Source: Hermatobates lingyangjiaoensis (Eukaryota > Arthropoda > Insecta > Hemiptera > Hermatobatidae). From it: DNA of 64,000 bases. Shown here one piece after another: positions 21,081-32,054 of this stretch. The stretch is from contig JAPFBL010000358.1 in assembly GCA_026182355.1 (NCBI GenBank), forward strand, positions 60,001 to 124,000. Reading direction: 5' to 3'. Each line of letters starts with the position of its first letter. Positions within the stretch are counted from its first letter, which is position 1. The notes under the pieces are model-generated. The model did no database searches and was not told the DNA's origin. It saw only the letters and a list, made by a program, of their open reading frames with translations. The position numbers and the translations under genes were made by a program.

Positions 21081-21959
21081 AAAAAACGATAAACTAAAAT
21101 AGAAAACAAAACAAAAGCTACGGTACAAAGAGCTCCCTTCTGCATACATTGTTTTTCTATCATAGTTAGTTGTTAACTGCTCTTTGTACCGCAAAGAATA
21201 TAGAATTATACACATATTATATCTGTATTTCTTTATGACAGATGATAGAGTACACATGATATATACATATTGAGTTTATATGTATTCACTTCACTTCTAT
21301 CTACATGATGACGAGGACATCAAAATAAACTAGTGAGTTTCTGTTTCATTTCTATGTGTTCTCTTTGTGAATATAGTCTATTTAGTTCGTAGAACCATTT
21401 CATTTTATTGGATTTATATATATTTTAATAAATTATATCAGAGGTTTCCCAACCTTTTCTTTCGTACCTACAAAAAACAACTCAGTTTTAATAAACACCA
21501 CCTGAAATTTATATCATGCTCTGTTCACATTAAAACAAGTATAATAACAATCTAAATGTGAAAAATACTCATAAAACTGAAACAAATTAGATGTTTTTTT
21601 TTTATCAGACACAATAAATACCTTTATCATGAGAAATAAAAATATGAAAAATATTTAAAATAATAATATCTTGTTAGTCACCTGGAACTTATCACACCTT
21701 CTGGAATATCGTTTCGCACCTCCAGGGAGTTTGAACACCCTTGCTTGAAAACCTCTGCGTCATATCTTCAAAACAGGTTTTCTAACCCAATGTTTAAAGA
21801 CGTAGTACACTTGAAATACCTATAATATATAATTTGTGACATCTCTAAACCACTTTTAATATGAGTACCAATCATGTTAAATCAGACAGTGGATTTGAAA
21901 TTTGTGACAGAACTCTTGAAATAAAGTGACATAATACATGACATCTTTTAAACACGTTT

Positions 21960-22670
21960 TTTTTTACCTCTAGTGCATAATGCTATCAAAGAGAACAGTT
22001 GAAACAAATTTATATATTTAATATTAGAAATTTCTTAAAGAATTCATTATCTATCAGCATTTATATCTGTAATTGTAATTGTAAGAAATATCCTACCTTA
22101 TGTGTAGTTGTTTTTGTTTTCATGAAAAGCATCACCTTGTAAATTAGCATTGTTTTCCAGAAGTATGGGAGTTTTTATGGATTGCCTCCTTTATCTTTGG
22201 CGTAGAATTTGTGTTTCATCAGGATTAAGGTTTCGACACTGGAAATGAATTTGTTGGTAAAACATTTGAACACCAGAGCAGGGATTCAAGAAAGTCCCTG
22301 CTAATACCTAAATAATAACATATTTAAGAATGGAGCACTATGTTTGTAAGGTAAATCCTTAATAACTACCTAAGGACATTTTTTGTAGCACCCAAATATG
22401 TCAGTCTATAATCTCTAAACGTGAACCTAAGTATCTTTTAAGGCGCACTCTATGAGACGCACTATTCTATGGTATTGTTGGTTTTGAGGAAGAAGCAAGA
22501 AGTAGGAGGGATTCCTGTAAATCTCTAAAAAATGGCTTGTTAGCTTGGAATCAAATATCCTAATTCTATCATTAATGTAAACCTCCTTGATGGAAACAAG
22601 AAGGAAATACGAACAACGTAAGGTACTACAGTTAATATTAAAAACGTCCGCTGGACCGTTTCTTTTAATT
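21960..22670. other. AT-rich sequence, nothing firm recognised
   Basis: A stretch near 22,130-22,240 looks as if it could derive from retroelement coding sequence, but no frame is open. Confidence 0.35.
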
Positions 22671-22671
22671 G

Positions 22672-22673
<2 letters not shown>

Positions 22674-22726
<53 letters not shown>
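22674..22726. repeat. (TA)n microsatellite
   Basis: About 25 TA units, abutting a family D palindrome. Confidence 0.97.
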
Positions 22727-22729
<3 letters not shown>

Positions 22730-22955
22730 ATTTCACATAAACACGTGAAATAACAATCAATGATAAACCACAATAAGAAAATAGGAAAACAAGACTGAGA
22801 TCTTTCAACCGCAACAAGCGGTTTTCGTCAGAATCAAAAACCCAACTGAAACACAGTGTTTCAGTTAGGCTTTTGACTCTGACGAAGACCGCTTGTTGCT
22901 GTTGAAAGATCTTAGTCTTGTTTTCCCATTTTCTTTTTGTGGTTTGATCATATAC
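22726..22955. repeat. Foldback family D palindrome with two motifs
   Basis: Minus motif 22,793-22,835 and plus motif 22,877-22,919 face outward. The plus copy has GACU/AGUC stem I, CUGACGA, extra A, stem II, GAAA, AGAUCU and U. The left end is at (TA)n. Confidence 0.85.
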
Positions 22956-23080
22956 GTATTCATACACGTATATATACAACTAAAAAATGATAGATCGGGA
23001 TGCGGTCAGTTTCTTCCACTTTCAATTCAAACTCTCATTGCCGACGTTTAGATCTGTCATACGGTCGAGAATTTATTAGT

Positions 23081-23082
<2 letters not shown>

Positions 23083-23130
<48 letters not shown>

Positions 23131-23435
23131 ATTTCACATAAACACGTGAAATAACAATCAATGATCAAACCACAATAAGACATGGGAAAACAAGACTAAG
23201 ATCTTTCAACCGTAACAAGCGGTCTTCGTCAGAGTCAAAAACACAACTGAAACACTAGATGCAGAAAACATCTGGTGAAGGGTTGAGAAGAGTGGGAGGA
23301 AACCCCTCACCAGATGTTTTCTGTATCTAGTGTTTCAGTTGGGTTTTTCACTCTGATAAAAGACCGCTTGTTATGGTTGAAAGATCTTAGTCTTGTTTTC
23401 CCATTTTTTTATTATGGTTTGATGATTGATTGTTT
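23083..23435. repeat. Foldback family D palindrome with inserted hairpin
   Basis: Minus motif 23,194-23,236 is intact. The plus motif 23,349-23,392 reads CUGAUAA with two extra A. Between them is an inverted spacer ending ACATCTGGTGAAGGG that also occurs in the copy at 38,176-38,850. (TA)n lies at 23,083-23,126. Confidence 0.82.
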
Positions 23436-23464
23436 TTACAAGTTTATGTGAAATATTTTTCTAT

Positions 23465-23545
23465 ATATATCAATGATCAAACCACAATATCAAATCTTTC
23501 CAACCGTAACAAGCGGTCTTTGTCCGAGTCAAAAACACAACTGTC
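23465..23545 (-). repeat. Family D single arm, degenerate
   Basis: The ribozyme-like boxes are mutated (ATCTTTCC for GATCTTTC on the plus strand). Only one arm is present. Confidence 0.6.
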
Positions 23546-23589
23546 AGGGTTTCTTCATAAAAAAACTTTTAAGGGACTTTTGTTTTCAT

Positions 23590-23930
23590 TGATGCAATTA
23601 TAAAAAAACAATGTGGAGTGGCCTACACTCAACTTTACTATAAGTAAGTATAATGTCAAACCTCTTGGGTAGATAATGTAGTATGTAGACATAATATATA
23701 TGTCTAAATGGGAGATGTTTATTACTCTTTCATTCCTGGAGGTAGTACAGATAGTGATTGATTCTCTTATCAATACCGTATATTACACAATTGATGCATA
23801 CAATATCATATATATTAGCACAGCAGTAATAAGACTTTTGTAAAGTCAAAGTGACGATATTGTGTTACGAAATAATCTCTTACAGACGAAAATGACTTTT
23901 GTTTCTAAAGGCAATGGATCTCCAGCGGCC
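23590..23930 (+). repeat. Dispersed repeat X, copy 3
   Basis: Translation in one frame gives a decayed TIDAYNIIYIS and then DDIVLRNNLLQTKMTFV, aligned with the other copies. Repeat Y follows at 24,375 in the same order as at 58.7-59.7 kb. Confidence 0.65.
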
Positions 23931-24375
23931 AACGAGTATTCCATGCACATTAGTGCGTGTCGTAATTAGCAGCCCTAGACCAGAGGCCCCCTACTGCTAT
24001 ATTCTCATCCTGCATTTCTTGTTAAGGTCAGTAATCATAAGGACGGGGATGGGATGTCAGTCTGTCTGTATGTCCTTCACGAATATGGAAGGAGTCAGAT
24101 TCGTGGTCGTATGGTCTTGCGGCTTTGCATTGTCTGAGGTATTGTATACCGTGAAGTCATTAGGTAGTCATATTTAGCTGAGGACCTGATTCTAAAAAAT
24201 GACTGTCATCGAATCACCTTAGAATCAGTTTAAAATTAGTATCTCTTTGGTAATATAAAACTAAGGAGTTCATTCCTCTTAATTCAATATTACTCAAAGA
24301 TCATAAGATTCATAAACACAAAAAAGTCAACAACCAGTAGCTTTTCACACCAAACATAATATAAGTAACTTTTTC
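23930..24375 (+). other. GC-richer segment, possible coding remnant
   Basis: A 92-codon open frame (23,899-24,177) stands in less AT-rich sequence between repeats X and Y. It has a hydrophobic middle but no motif I recognise. It may be the interior of the X-Y element. Confidence 0.25.
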
Positions 24376-24610
24376 CTTTGTGCTATATTCGGTTATAACG
24401 TTGCTGTAAATATATATTGAGAAAAAATATATCAGTGATTAGCCAGTTTTGCATACTCAAATCAAATTCAAAGTCGGCTTTTCAATATAATTTAGAAGTT
24501 GTGTAAATGGAAACATCAGAAATTATATGTTTGATTGGCATTCATTTTTTACATATAATTTTATTCTTCTTACATCTCACATTATGTCATTAAATTTTCA
24601 AAATGGATTA
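24375..24610 (+). repeat. Dispersed repeat Y, copy 1
   Basis: Shares TATATTGAGAAAAAATA, GCATACTCAAATCAAA and following sequence with copies at 36,775-37,150 (minus) and 59,275-59,700. Confidence 0.75.
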
Positions 24611-25570
24611 CAACATTTCTCAAAAACAATAGGAAACACAGACGAACAAACTCTTAATTTGATAAATATAGGGTAATAAATTTAAATAATCTATTGTTAA
24701 GTATTTTTAATCGTTTTCCCTATAACTAATTTAGTAAATGAGGTTTAAAATAACATAAATTAACTAAAAATAAATCTATTCAATGCTTTATTATATTTAT
24801 TAAATGTTTAGTAGTAATTATTTAGGAACTAATTAATTATTTTGATATATTTTTATGAAAATAATTCCAGAGAAACAACACACATGAAAGTCGCTTTTCA
24901 TCGTAGCAAATTACATCTTTATACGAAACAGTCGAAATATAAGAGTCAGTTTTTGTGAAATCTTTTATGTGTATTGTTTCTGCTGGTTTAGTTTATCTAG
25001 TTTGTGAAATCGTTTTAAATACTAATTATGAACTTAATGATATTTAGCATTAAACTAATTAGGAAATCATTAATTTTACAAAAATAAGTTAAAAAGGAAT
25101 TAGTACTTACTATTTGAAGTATTATTAAAATAATTAACTAGTGAACACAACAATCTATAGAGAGGTTAAAACAGTTTGAAAGGTTCCAGGAAGGACGCGG
25201 AGGACTAAACAAGGAGTGTAATGCCGCCTTTTTAGAATGACTTAGCTCTACCGGTGCACCAATCAAATGCCTTCTAAATTATCTCATTTTAAAATAGTCC
25301 CCTTCTATCAGTATTTCTTTTATAAATAATAATCAAACATACAAAGAAACGAATTAAACTATTTCTTTAAAAACAGCAAATATATTATCAGTATAAATTA
25401 AATTAATTAGTCGTAATATAAATTAATAAAAGTAATTTCTAAACCTATTTCTTTAAAAGTTGTCTGAACTATTAAATGAATATACGGAACAAAACGGACT
25501 GATTGAGATTTATAACCCATCAATCGTGTCCATATATTTCCATAAATTTCTATGAAATTTTGATGACACT
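24610..25570. other. AT-rich sequence, nothing recognised
   Basis: No open frame of note. A short stretch near 24,890-24,970 faintly resembles the foldback units but lacks the core boxes. Confidence 0.45.
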
Positions 25571-25574
25571 ACTA

Positions 25575-25821
25575 AAAAATCTGGAGTGGCCTACACACTT
25601 ACTATTGGTAAACTTAATATCAAACTTCTTGAGTATATCATATATAATGTATCATTTAAGCATAATATAATCGTCTAAATGGGAGATGTTTATTAGACTT
25701 TCATTCCTGAGGTACTACAGATAGTGATTGATAGACTTCTCAATATATAAGTTTATTTTTGTGTATCACACCATTATTTTAATTTTTCCATTATAAACAT
25801 CAATTTTATCTCAGATAATTC
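25575..25821 (+). repeat. Dispersed repeat X, copy 4 (interrupted element)
   Basis: X sequence ends with TTTTTCCATTATAAACATCA, which also lies between Y and Z at 59,735-59,755. A PLE follows immediately and Z resumes at 26,995, so the PLE appears to sit inside an X-Z element that lost Y. Confidence 0.65.
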
Positions 25822-26744
25822 TTTATCTCAACTCACTAAACAACAAAACCAAGTTCACCCACGAAATAGAAACAAATGACAAATTAAACTTCATAGACTT
25901 AACAATAGGAAAAACTAAAGACAAACTCAGCTTTCAAATATACCGCAAACCAACTACCACCGACACAACTATACATAAATCATCACTCCACCCACCACAA
26001 AAAAAAACATCCGCGATAGATATATGATTGATAGATTACTAAACATACCCATGAATGCAATTAACTATAATAAGGAATTAAATACCATAAAAACAATAGC
26101 AAAAAATAACGGGTACAAGGAAAAATTATACAAAGAATAATAAACGAAAGAAGAAATAAACACAATACTAACAGTACAACACCGGGAGTAACGAACAGAT
26201 ACGCATCTTTAACTTACATAGGTAAACCTAGCGAAAAAATTGCGACTCTTTTAAGAAAATATTCATTAAAAATTGGATATAAAACGAATAACACTATAAA
26301 CCAAATCACAAACAACACAACAGAAAACAAAGATAACAAATTCGAAAAAAGCGGATATACAGGATTAAATGCAAAGATTGCGGTAAAAACTACATCGGGC
26401 AAACGGGAAGGACACTAAAAGATAGATTCAAAGAACACATTAAAGACTACACCAACAACACAAACAGATCAAACTATGCACACCACTTAAACAAATTTGG
26501 ACATAACCCAGACAGTATGGAAAACACAATGAACTTACTACAGACGGGACAAAAAGGACAACGAATGAACATACAGGAACAAATAGAAATATATAAACAT
26601 AAAATGACAGACAATATAATCAATGAACAAACAAACCACCAAACCGACATTTTAACAAAACCACTAATAACATTTAAAAGACGACACAAGGAACTGGAAA
26701 TAGATAATGAAATAAGCAATAAAAGAAAAAAACATAGCAATTAA
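25822..26744 (+). pseudogene. Penelope-like retroelement pseudogene (RT end plus GIY-YIG)
   Basis: Frame pieces in order: FTHEIETNDKLNFIDLTI and IYRKPTTTDTTIHKSSLHP (C-terminal reverse transcriptase/thumb region of PLEs); NIPMNAINYNKELNTIKTIA and NNGYKEKLYKE; then, after a frameshift near 26,350, GIYRIKCKDCGKNYIG and QTGRTLKDRFKEH, a GIY-YIG endonuclease with the CxxC typical of PLEs. The frame ends KRRHKELEIDNEISNKRKK at 26,742. Stops near 26,025 and 26,140 and the frameshift show it is dead, but the domain order RT then endonuclease is clear. The catalytic RT palm (YADD region) is missing. Confidence 0.88.
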
Positions 26745-26847
26745 AGAAATAGGGAAAAAAATTAACTACACACACAACACTGATTACACAATGTAGATGC
26801 TATATATAGGTAGGTTATAGGAAAACAACATTCACAGTCAGTTAGGT

Positions 26848-26890
26848 GCTCTTGAAGATGGGATCCAGGCGGACCCGAAACCGGTCGAGC
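26848..26890 (+). ncRNA. Hammerhead-ribozyme-like motif, family M, in a PLE
   Basis: Stem I GCUC/GAGC, box UUGAAGA (U for the first C), extra U, stem II GGG-UCC/GGA-CCC with one bulged A, GAAA, palindrome ACCGGU (26,880-26,885), C. It lies 104 bases after the GIY-YIG stop codon, the same place as the family G motif in the PLE at 19.6-20.2 kb. The first-box substitution may reduce activity. Confidence 0.68.
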
Positions 26891-26994
26891 TTTTCAGAGA
26901 CTTTACGAGGTATGACTCTATTATAAGGTATGTATTATTACTAATTCTAATATTACTAACCTCAGTGGAACTAACCCATTAACTATATTTAACT

Positions 26995-27545
26995 ATGGCT
27001 TGTATTGCTCTCACAACGTTTGGGTTGAATTAGAAGTCAAAATTTTTACATTTTATTGAAAAAAAAATATTTCCCGTTGTTTCAAAATTCTGAATATATT
27101 TTTCGTTTGTTCTATTTGTGACCTCAAAGATAATGTCAAAATTTCAAAACTCTAGTGTTATCAGGTTAGGAGAGAAAAATTTTTTCTAAAAAACAGTTTT
27201 TGGCAAAAAAAGTGACTTTCCCATCATGCATAATTCTTCCCAAACAATAGGGATCTTCTTCCCTATGAGGCCCATTTTTGTGTAAAATATCAACTTGATC
27301 CATCAAAGATTCTGGACCGTAGCGTGGTAACAAGCAATGCTAACACACTCACCCTCCCACCCACCCACCCACACACACAGACATCATTGAAAAAACTTCA
27401 TAAAACGACTTCTGGGACCTCAAAACATGTAATCCTGTCAAAATCTCGAGATCGAATTTTTTCACAATCACTATACTTTACTTATAGTAAAGTAAAAAAC
27501 GATAGGAAAATACAGGAAAAAATATTAAATTTTATTCGAATTGAT
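26995..27545 (+). repeat. Dispersed repeat Z, copy 1
   Basis: Matches 60,118-60,610 over about 500 bp, including GACCGTAGCGTGGTAACAAG, a (CA)n-rich tract and the end TTATAGTAAAGTAAAAA. Such sequence resembles the 3' part of a retroposon found in arthropods; this is from memory and not proven here. Confidence 0.75.
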
Positions 27546-27975
27546 TAAAATGAGAGAAAATATTCAGAAAAGTACAACAGCCTTTTGAAAGTGTTAACAT
27601 CCTATACTCTCTGTGTTTAAGCACAATATACAAAATACATACTGTTCATTACGGTTTGGAAATATGACTCTAAAAACATGAAAGACTCTAAATCGGTAAA
27701 AGTTATGAGACAAAATATATATAATACGATAGCAAAATGTTTACAGCAAAATATTTTAAAATCAATTAACTTTAGAGAAAACTAAAAACACTTAAATGAT
27801 ATTAATTTGTTCTTTATAACTTTCATTTGAAACATTTTTTTGTGTGACGTTATTTGACTCAAAGAATATTTAAACAGATCGTCAAAGTATAAAATGGGTA
27901 TTTACCATTTGTAAACATTTTGATATTCATAAATTGTACAAGTAGTCTTACTGATAATTTCATAATAATTTTTGT
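27545..27975. other. AT-rich sequence, nothing recognised
   Basis: No frame or repeat copy seen. Confidence 0.45.
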
Positions 27976-28415
27976 TACTTTAAGATCTGATCATGTTTGA
28001 AGTTTAGAATTCGTTATTCATATTTCATTCATGAATGCGGTCTTCGTCAGAGTCATTTCATGAAAGGTTATTTGTTTCATTCATATTTTATTTTAATCTT
28101 ATATTAATTTTTGTTATTTTAAGATCTGATCATGTTTTATTCATTTAGAATTCGTTATTCATATTTCATTCATGAAAGTGGTCTTCGTCAGAGTCAATTC
28201 GTCAGTCATTTCATGAAAGGTTATTCGTTTCATTCATATTTCATTTTAATCTTATATTAATTTTTGTTATTTTAAGATCTGATCATGTTTCATTCATTTA
28301 GAATTCGTTGTTTATATTTCATTCATGAAAGTGGTCTTCGTCAGAGTCATTTCATGAAAGGTTATTCGTTTCATTCATATTTCATTTATTCATAAGATCT
28401 GATCATGTTTCATTC
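27975..28415. repeat. Tandem repeat containing a piece of the family D motif
   Basis: Four irregular units (spacing about 139, 153 and 119 bp, judged from TAAGATCTGATCATGTTT). Three of them include GGTCTTCGTCAGAGTCA, the first half of the family D ribozyme-like core, without the GAAA half. Confidence 0.8.
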
Positions 28416-30035
28416 GTTTAAACTTCTTTTCATTGATGAAATTAAAACTTAAGTTAATTAGTAGAATTATTAACAAATATTATTATCTAAATTACTGTGA
28501 ACTAACAATAAATTCAGACTAATAAATTTAATTATATATTATTAATGTCATAATGTAATCATTTTTATTCAACTGTCATGAAAAAAAAAAACATTTTATA
28601 TTAGCTTTATAAATTCTAACTTTTAAATAAAAAATCTCTATGAACTGACATTTTGTTTGTTTTGATATTGGTGGATTAAAAAGAAGTAAAATTACATCCA
28701 TTTAACTTGTAATATAGGTATTGTGTATAAAATCTTGTAAATATCTTAAAGTATAAATAAATATGAAAAATAAGTAGTGATGAAAAATAATACCAAAGAA
28801 ATTATCTATTATCTTTGAACAAACATATATTACCTTAGGTTGATGAGACGTGGTTGTTACGTAGTTATCGACAGGCGGAGTGCAACTGAGACAGGTTCAA
28901 ACCTGAAAGTAAACAAAGTATTGTTAGAGAGTCCAAAGGTTCACTCACTCTAGTGGCAAAGCTACCTCCCCACCCCCACTCCAACTTAACAACTACGTCT
29001 TGCTTTATCTAAATAAATAAAAGAAAGGTTTTTGTCTGTGCTTAGAACTGACTCATTTCAAGTTATCTTTCTTTACGTTTTATACATTAGAGAAACAGAA
29101 TTCACCCATAGCAGAATAAGACATAGCAAACTGAAACTGTTGATGGGAGATTTATCTATGTCTTAACTTAAAATCTCATATTTGAATGGATTGAAAATTC
29201 AACGTAGAAGTTATAAACTTTTAAGCCAACAATCTTCTGCTGTTACATTTCAAAAGAAAATATTTTTGAGCTTTCCCTATTTGCATTATTAATAGGTGAC
29301 TTATCAGTTCATATAAATTGATAAAGCAGTTGATTTAAAATAAATTTTAATTTTTTCCAATAAATAATAGTCATAATTTAATTTTATAATACAAAAACGT
29401 TTTTGAAATTACCCTCAGAAATGATGATTTATTTCATAGATTGATAATCCGTTTAGAATACAATACGTTGATTTAACTATAAGTAGAATATAGCAGTCAG
29501 AATACATTTTATTTGAATATTTCGATGTATTTACACGTTTTATGGTGCCCCGAAACTTATTTGTGGTCCCGTTTTATTGTCGAGTCTATGTGGGCAGGAA
29601 TGACTATATACAATCGATTTGTAATACTAAACTTTAAATCATTGATTTAGAAGGATCTGACATGTTATTATTATAATTACTACTGTTACTATAATTATTA
29701 TTATTAAACTGAGATACCGAGTCACATTAAACTCGTGCACCGCTGTTTTATCTTTCCTTTTGGCTTTCATTCTCTCCTTTTTAAAATCAACTTTAGAAAT
29801 TAAGTTCTTTAATGAACTTTATAACAATCCTCAAAAAAATATCTCTCAGTTTTATTCGTTTTAGGTATAAACATAGGATGTGATAGATATAGAAAATAGG
29901 TATATCACATAGAATGTGGTCAAATCTTTCTTAGTTTCCTTCCAAACTGAGTTGCATTATTTACAATAATGTTAACTGTAGCTTGCTAAAGTGGGATATA
30001 AAAGAACGAAGTCGGTTTAAATGTTTAATATGAAG
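28415..30035. other. AT-rich sequence, nothing recognised
   Basis: No coding region, RNA gene or repeat family could be supported. Confidence 0.45.
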
Positions 30036-30038
30036 ATT

Positions 30039-30379
30039 ATTATATTGCATATAGGTTAGGTTAGGTTAGGTTGCAATGGCAGTCCCACAGGGGAACACAA
30101 GTGTATCACAGGTGGCCCTTTGTGATACACACAATGAAGATTGATTCTACAGTGACAGTCCTAAATTTTGCCTAACTCAAGTATATTTAAAGTAAGGAAC
30201 TTTAACGAGTAACTGACATCATACAGGCTCGGGACCGACAGTTTAACATCCTTCTCTGAGGGACGACGAGTTGAGATCTATTCAAATGAAGGGCCAGGTG
30301 GGGATCAAACCCCGGTCCTATCAATTCACAGGTGAGTACGTTAACCACTGAGCTAACCTGGCCACTTAAATTGCATATA
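30039..30379 (-). mobile_element. tRNA-derived SINE, parent of a tandem array
   Basis: Body about 30,053-30,365 with the tRNA-like head at 30,293-30,363 and a tail of TTAGG-type repeats (AACCT on the SINE strand). Imperfect 14-bp duplication TTA(T/A)ATTGCATATA lies on both sides. The B box is GGTTTGATCCC, a C-to-T change from the copies at 1.2 and 16.5 kb. Confidence 0.87.
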
Positions 30380-31050
30380 AATTCATGTTCAGTTGGATTA
30401 AGCTTTTCAGACAATAAGAGACTACGTTTTAGATTTATTCAAATCAAGTGCCAGGTGGGGATCAAACCCCGGTCCTATCAATTCACAGGTGAGTACGTTA
30501 ACCACTGAGCTAACCTGGCCCCTTAAATTGCATATAAATCCATATTCAGTTGGATTAAGCTTTTCAGACAATAAGAGACTACGTTTTAGATTTATTCAAA
30601 TCAAGTGCCAGGTGGGGATCAAACCCCGGTCCTATCAATTCACAGGTGAGTACGTTAACCACTGAGCTAACCTGGCCCCTTAAATTGCATATAAATCCAT
30701 GTTCAGTTGGATTAAGCTTTTCAGACAATAAGAGACTACGTTTTAGATTTATTCAAATCAAGTGGCAGGTGGGGATCAAACCCCGGTCCTATCAATTCAC
30801 AGGTGAGTACGTTAACCACTGAGCTAACCTGGCCACTTAAATTGCATATAAATTCATGTTCAGTTGGATTAAGCTTTTCAGACAATAAGAGACTACGTTT
30901 TAGATTTATTCAAATCAAGGGCCAGGTGGGGATCAAACCCCGGTCCTATCAATTCACAGGTGAGTACGTTAACCACTGAGCTAACCTGGCCCCTTAAATT
31001 GCATATAAATTCATGTTCAGTTAGATTAAGCTTTTCAGACTCTAAGAGAC
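30361..31050 (-). repeat. 157-bp tandem repeat containing tRNA-like SINE heads
   Basis: Units begin at 30,361, 30,518, 30,675 and 30,832, with a partial fifth at 30,989. Each unit joins the flanking host sequence of the SINE to a 71-bp SINE head (heads at 30,450-30,520, 30,607-30,677, 30,764-30,834 and 30,921-30,991). With the parent SINE this makes five same-orientation heads with A box and altered B box. The units are nearly identical, so the expansion is recent. Confidence 0.93.
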
Positions 31051-31585
31051 CCGCTTTTCCTAAACATATTCAATCTACTTCCCTTTTCATTCATTCCCTA
31101 ACTACATTCTTACGAAAGCTAAAGGCAGAGATTCAGAAACATTTTAAGCCGCAAAGGTATTGTTCGGCTGTAACCTTTTCTTACCCATACACTACCTTAT
31201 TCCCCTCTAGTCACTTATGTCCAGGTTTCCACCAGAGAGTGAACTTATTATACTCATTATACTATTTAATTTTAGTCCACCAATATAGCAGACAAGAATC
31301 CCTTACTTGAAAACAGACAACTTACAACAGAGGTATTCAATAGTGATCACTATGAAGTACTTACAGAATATGCAATGAACGGCAGTGTACTTGGTAACAT
31401 ATATTCCAAATTATTAATTTCCCATTTTATTAATTTTTTATAAATTTATCTCAGACTGAAGTATTTTTTTTAAACCAATATCAATAATCTGAATTTTTGA
31501 ACGAAATTTATTATCAGATTTATAGTATTTGGAGTGTTTATGAAACCTGTTGTCTTTGGGTAATAATGAAGTATGCTAAAGGAAC
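31050..31585. other. Unassigned sequence
   Basis: An open frame on the plus strand to 31,310 starts in the tandem repeat and has no recognised motif. No repeat family was identified. Confidence 0.4.
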
Positions 31586-31685
31586 TCTTTTTTAAATCAT
31601 TCGTTGTGCAATCCGTAATTGTGTGGTATTTACCCATTCTGATGTAAAATGGATAAACCAACAAAAGTCTCCACACAAATGAAGT

Positions 31686-31731
31686 TTTATTCAACGCGTT
31701 TCGAACACTTTGTGTTCATCATCAGGAAAAC
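31686..31731 (-). ncRNA. Hammerhead-ribozyme-like motif, family A (inverted partner)
   Basis: Identical boxes on the minus strand: CUGAUGA, extra U, GAACAC/GUGUUC, GAAA, ACGCGU, U. Confidence 0.72.
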
Positions 31732-31915
31732 ACTATAATACATGAGTTCCAAAAACATGCTGAATATTAAGTTTAATACTTCATTTGTGAGGAGACTTTT
31801 GTTGGTTTATCCATTTTAGCAACTTAATTTAATTTACTTGAATTTAACTTAATTTAAGTTTAATTAAGTATTAAACTTAATATTCAGCATGTTTTTGGAA
31901 CTCATGTATTATAGT

Positions 31916-31962
31916 GTTTTCCTGATGATGAACACAAAGTGTTCGAAACGCGTTGAATAAAA
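31916..31962 (+). ncRNA. Hammerhead-ribozyme-like motif, family A
   Basis: Box CUGAUGA (31,922-31,928), extra U, stem II GAACAC/GUGUUC with an AAA loop, GAAA (31,945-31,948), palindrome ACGCGU (31,948-31,953), U. Upstream UUUUC can pair with downstream GAAUA (one mismatch) as stem I. Stem III alone has too short a loop, so a dimer would be needed. Confidence 0.72.
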
Positions 31963-32054
31963 CTTCATTTGTGTGGAGACTTTTGTTGGTTTATCCATTT
32001 TACCTCAGAATGAGTAAATACCACACAATTACGGATTGCACAACTAATGATTTA

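Larger units (their letters stand above)
14640..21960. repeat. Large degenerate satellite-like array
   Basis: Variants of CATCATTTAAACATGTTTTA, then TACCTGTTCTATTTATGATA and CCTGAAAGAGTACACTT recur at least a dozen times (for example near 15,150, 15,925, 16,375, 17,405, 17,825, 18,540, 18,860, 18,945, 19,300, 20,265, 20,710 and 21,940), all in one orientation. The spacing is irregular because SINEs, PLE pieces and microsatellites interrupt it. It looks like an old tandem array that has diverged. Confidence 0.7.

Noticed and set aside
22190..22250. CCTGATGA near GAAAC as a hammerhead
   Set aside because: The boxes occur in the wrong order and without a stem II.
24890..24970. Further hammerhead-like motif
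   Set aside because: GAAA boxes occur, but no CUGANGA box or paired stem II could be placed.
26474..26740. Minus-strand hydrophobic open frame of 88 codons
   Set aside because: It is the reverse shadow of the PLE GIY-YIG frame on the plus strand.
30293..30991. Functional tRNA gene cluster
   Set aside because: A and B boxes and acceptor-like ends are visible, but I could not fold a convincing anticodon arm, and the B box is altered. SINE heads explain the data.
30202..31310. Open frames across the SINE heads
   Set aside because: They arise from SINE and tandem-repeat sequence read in arbitrary frames.
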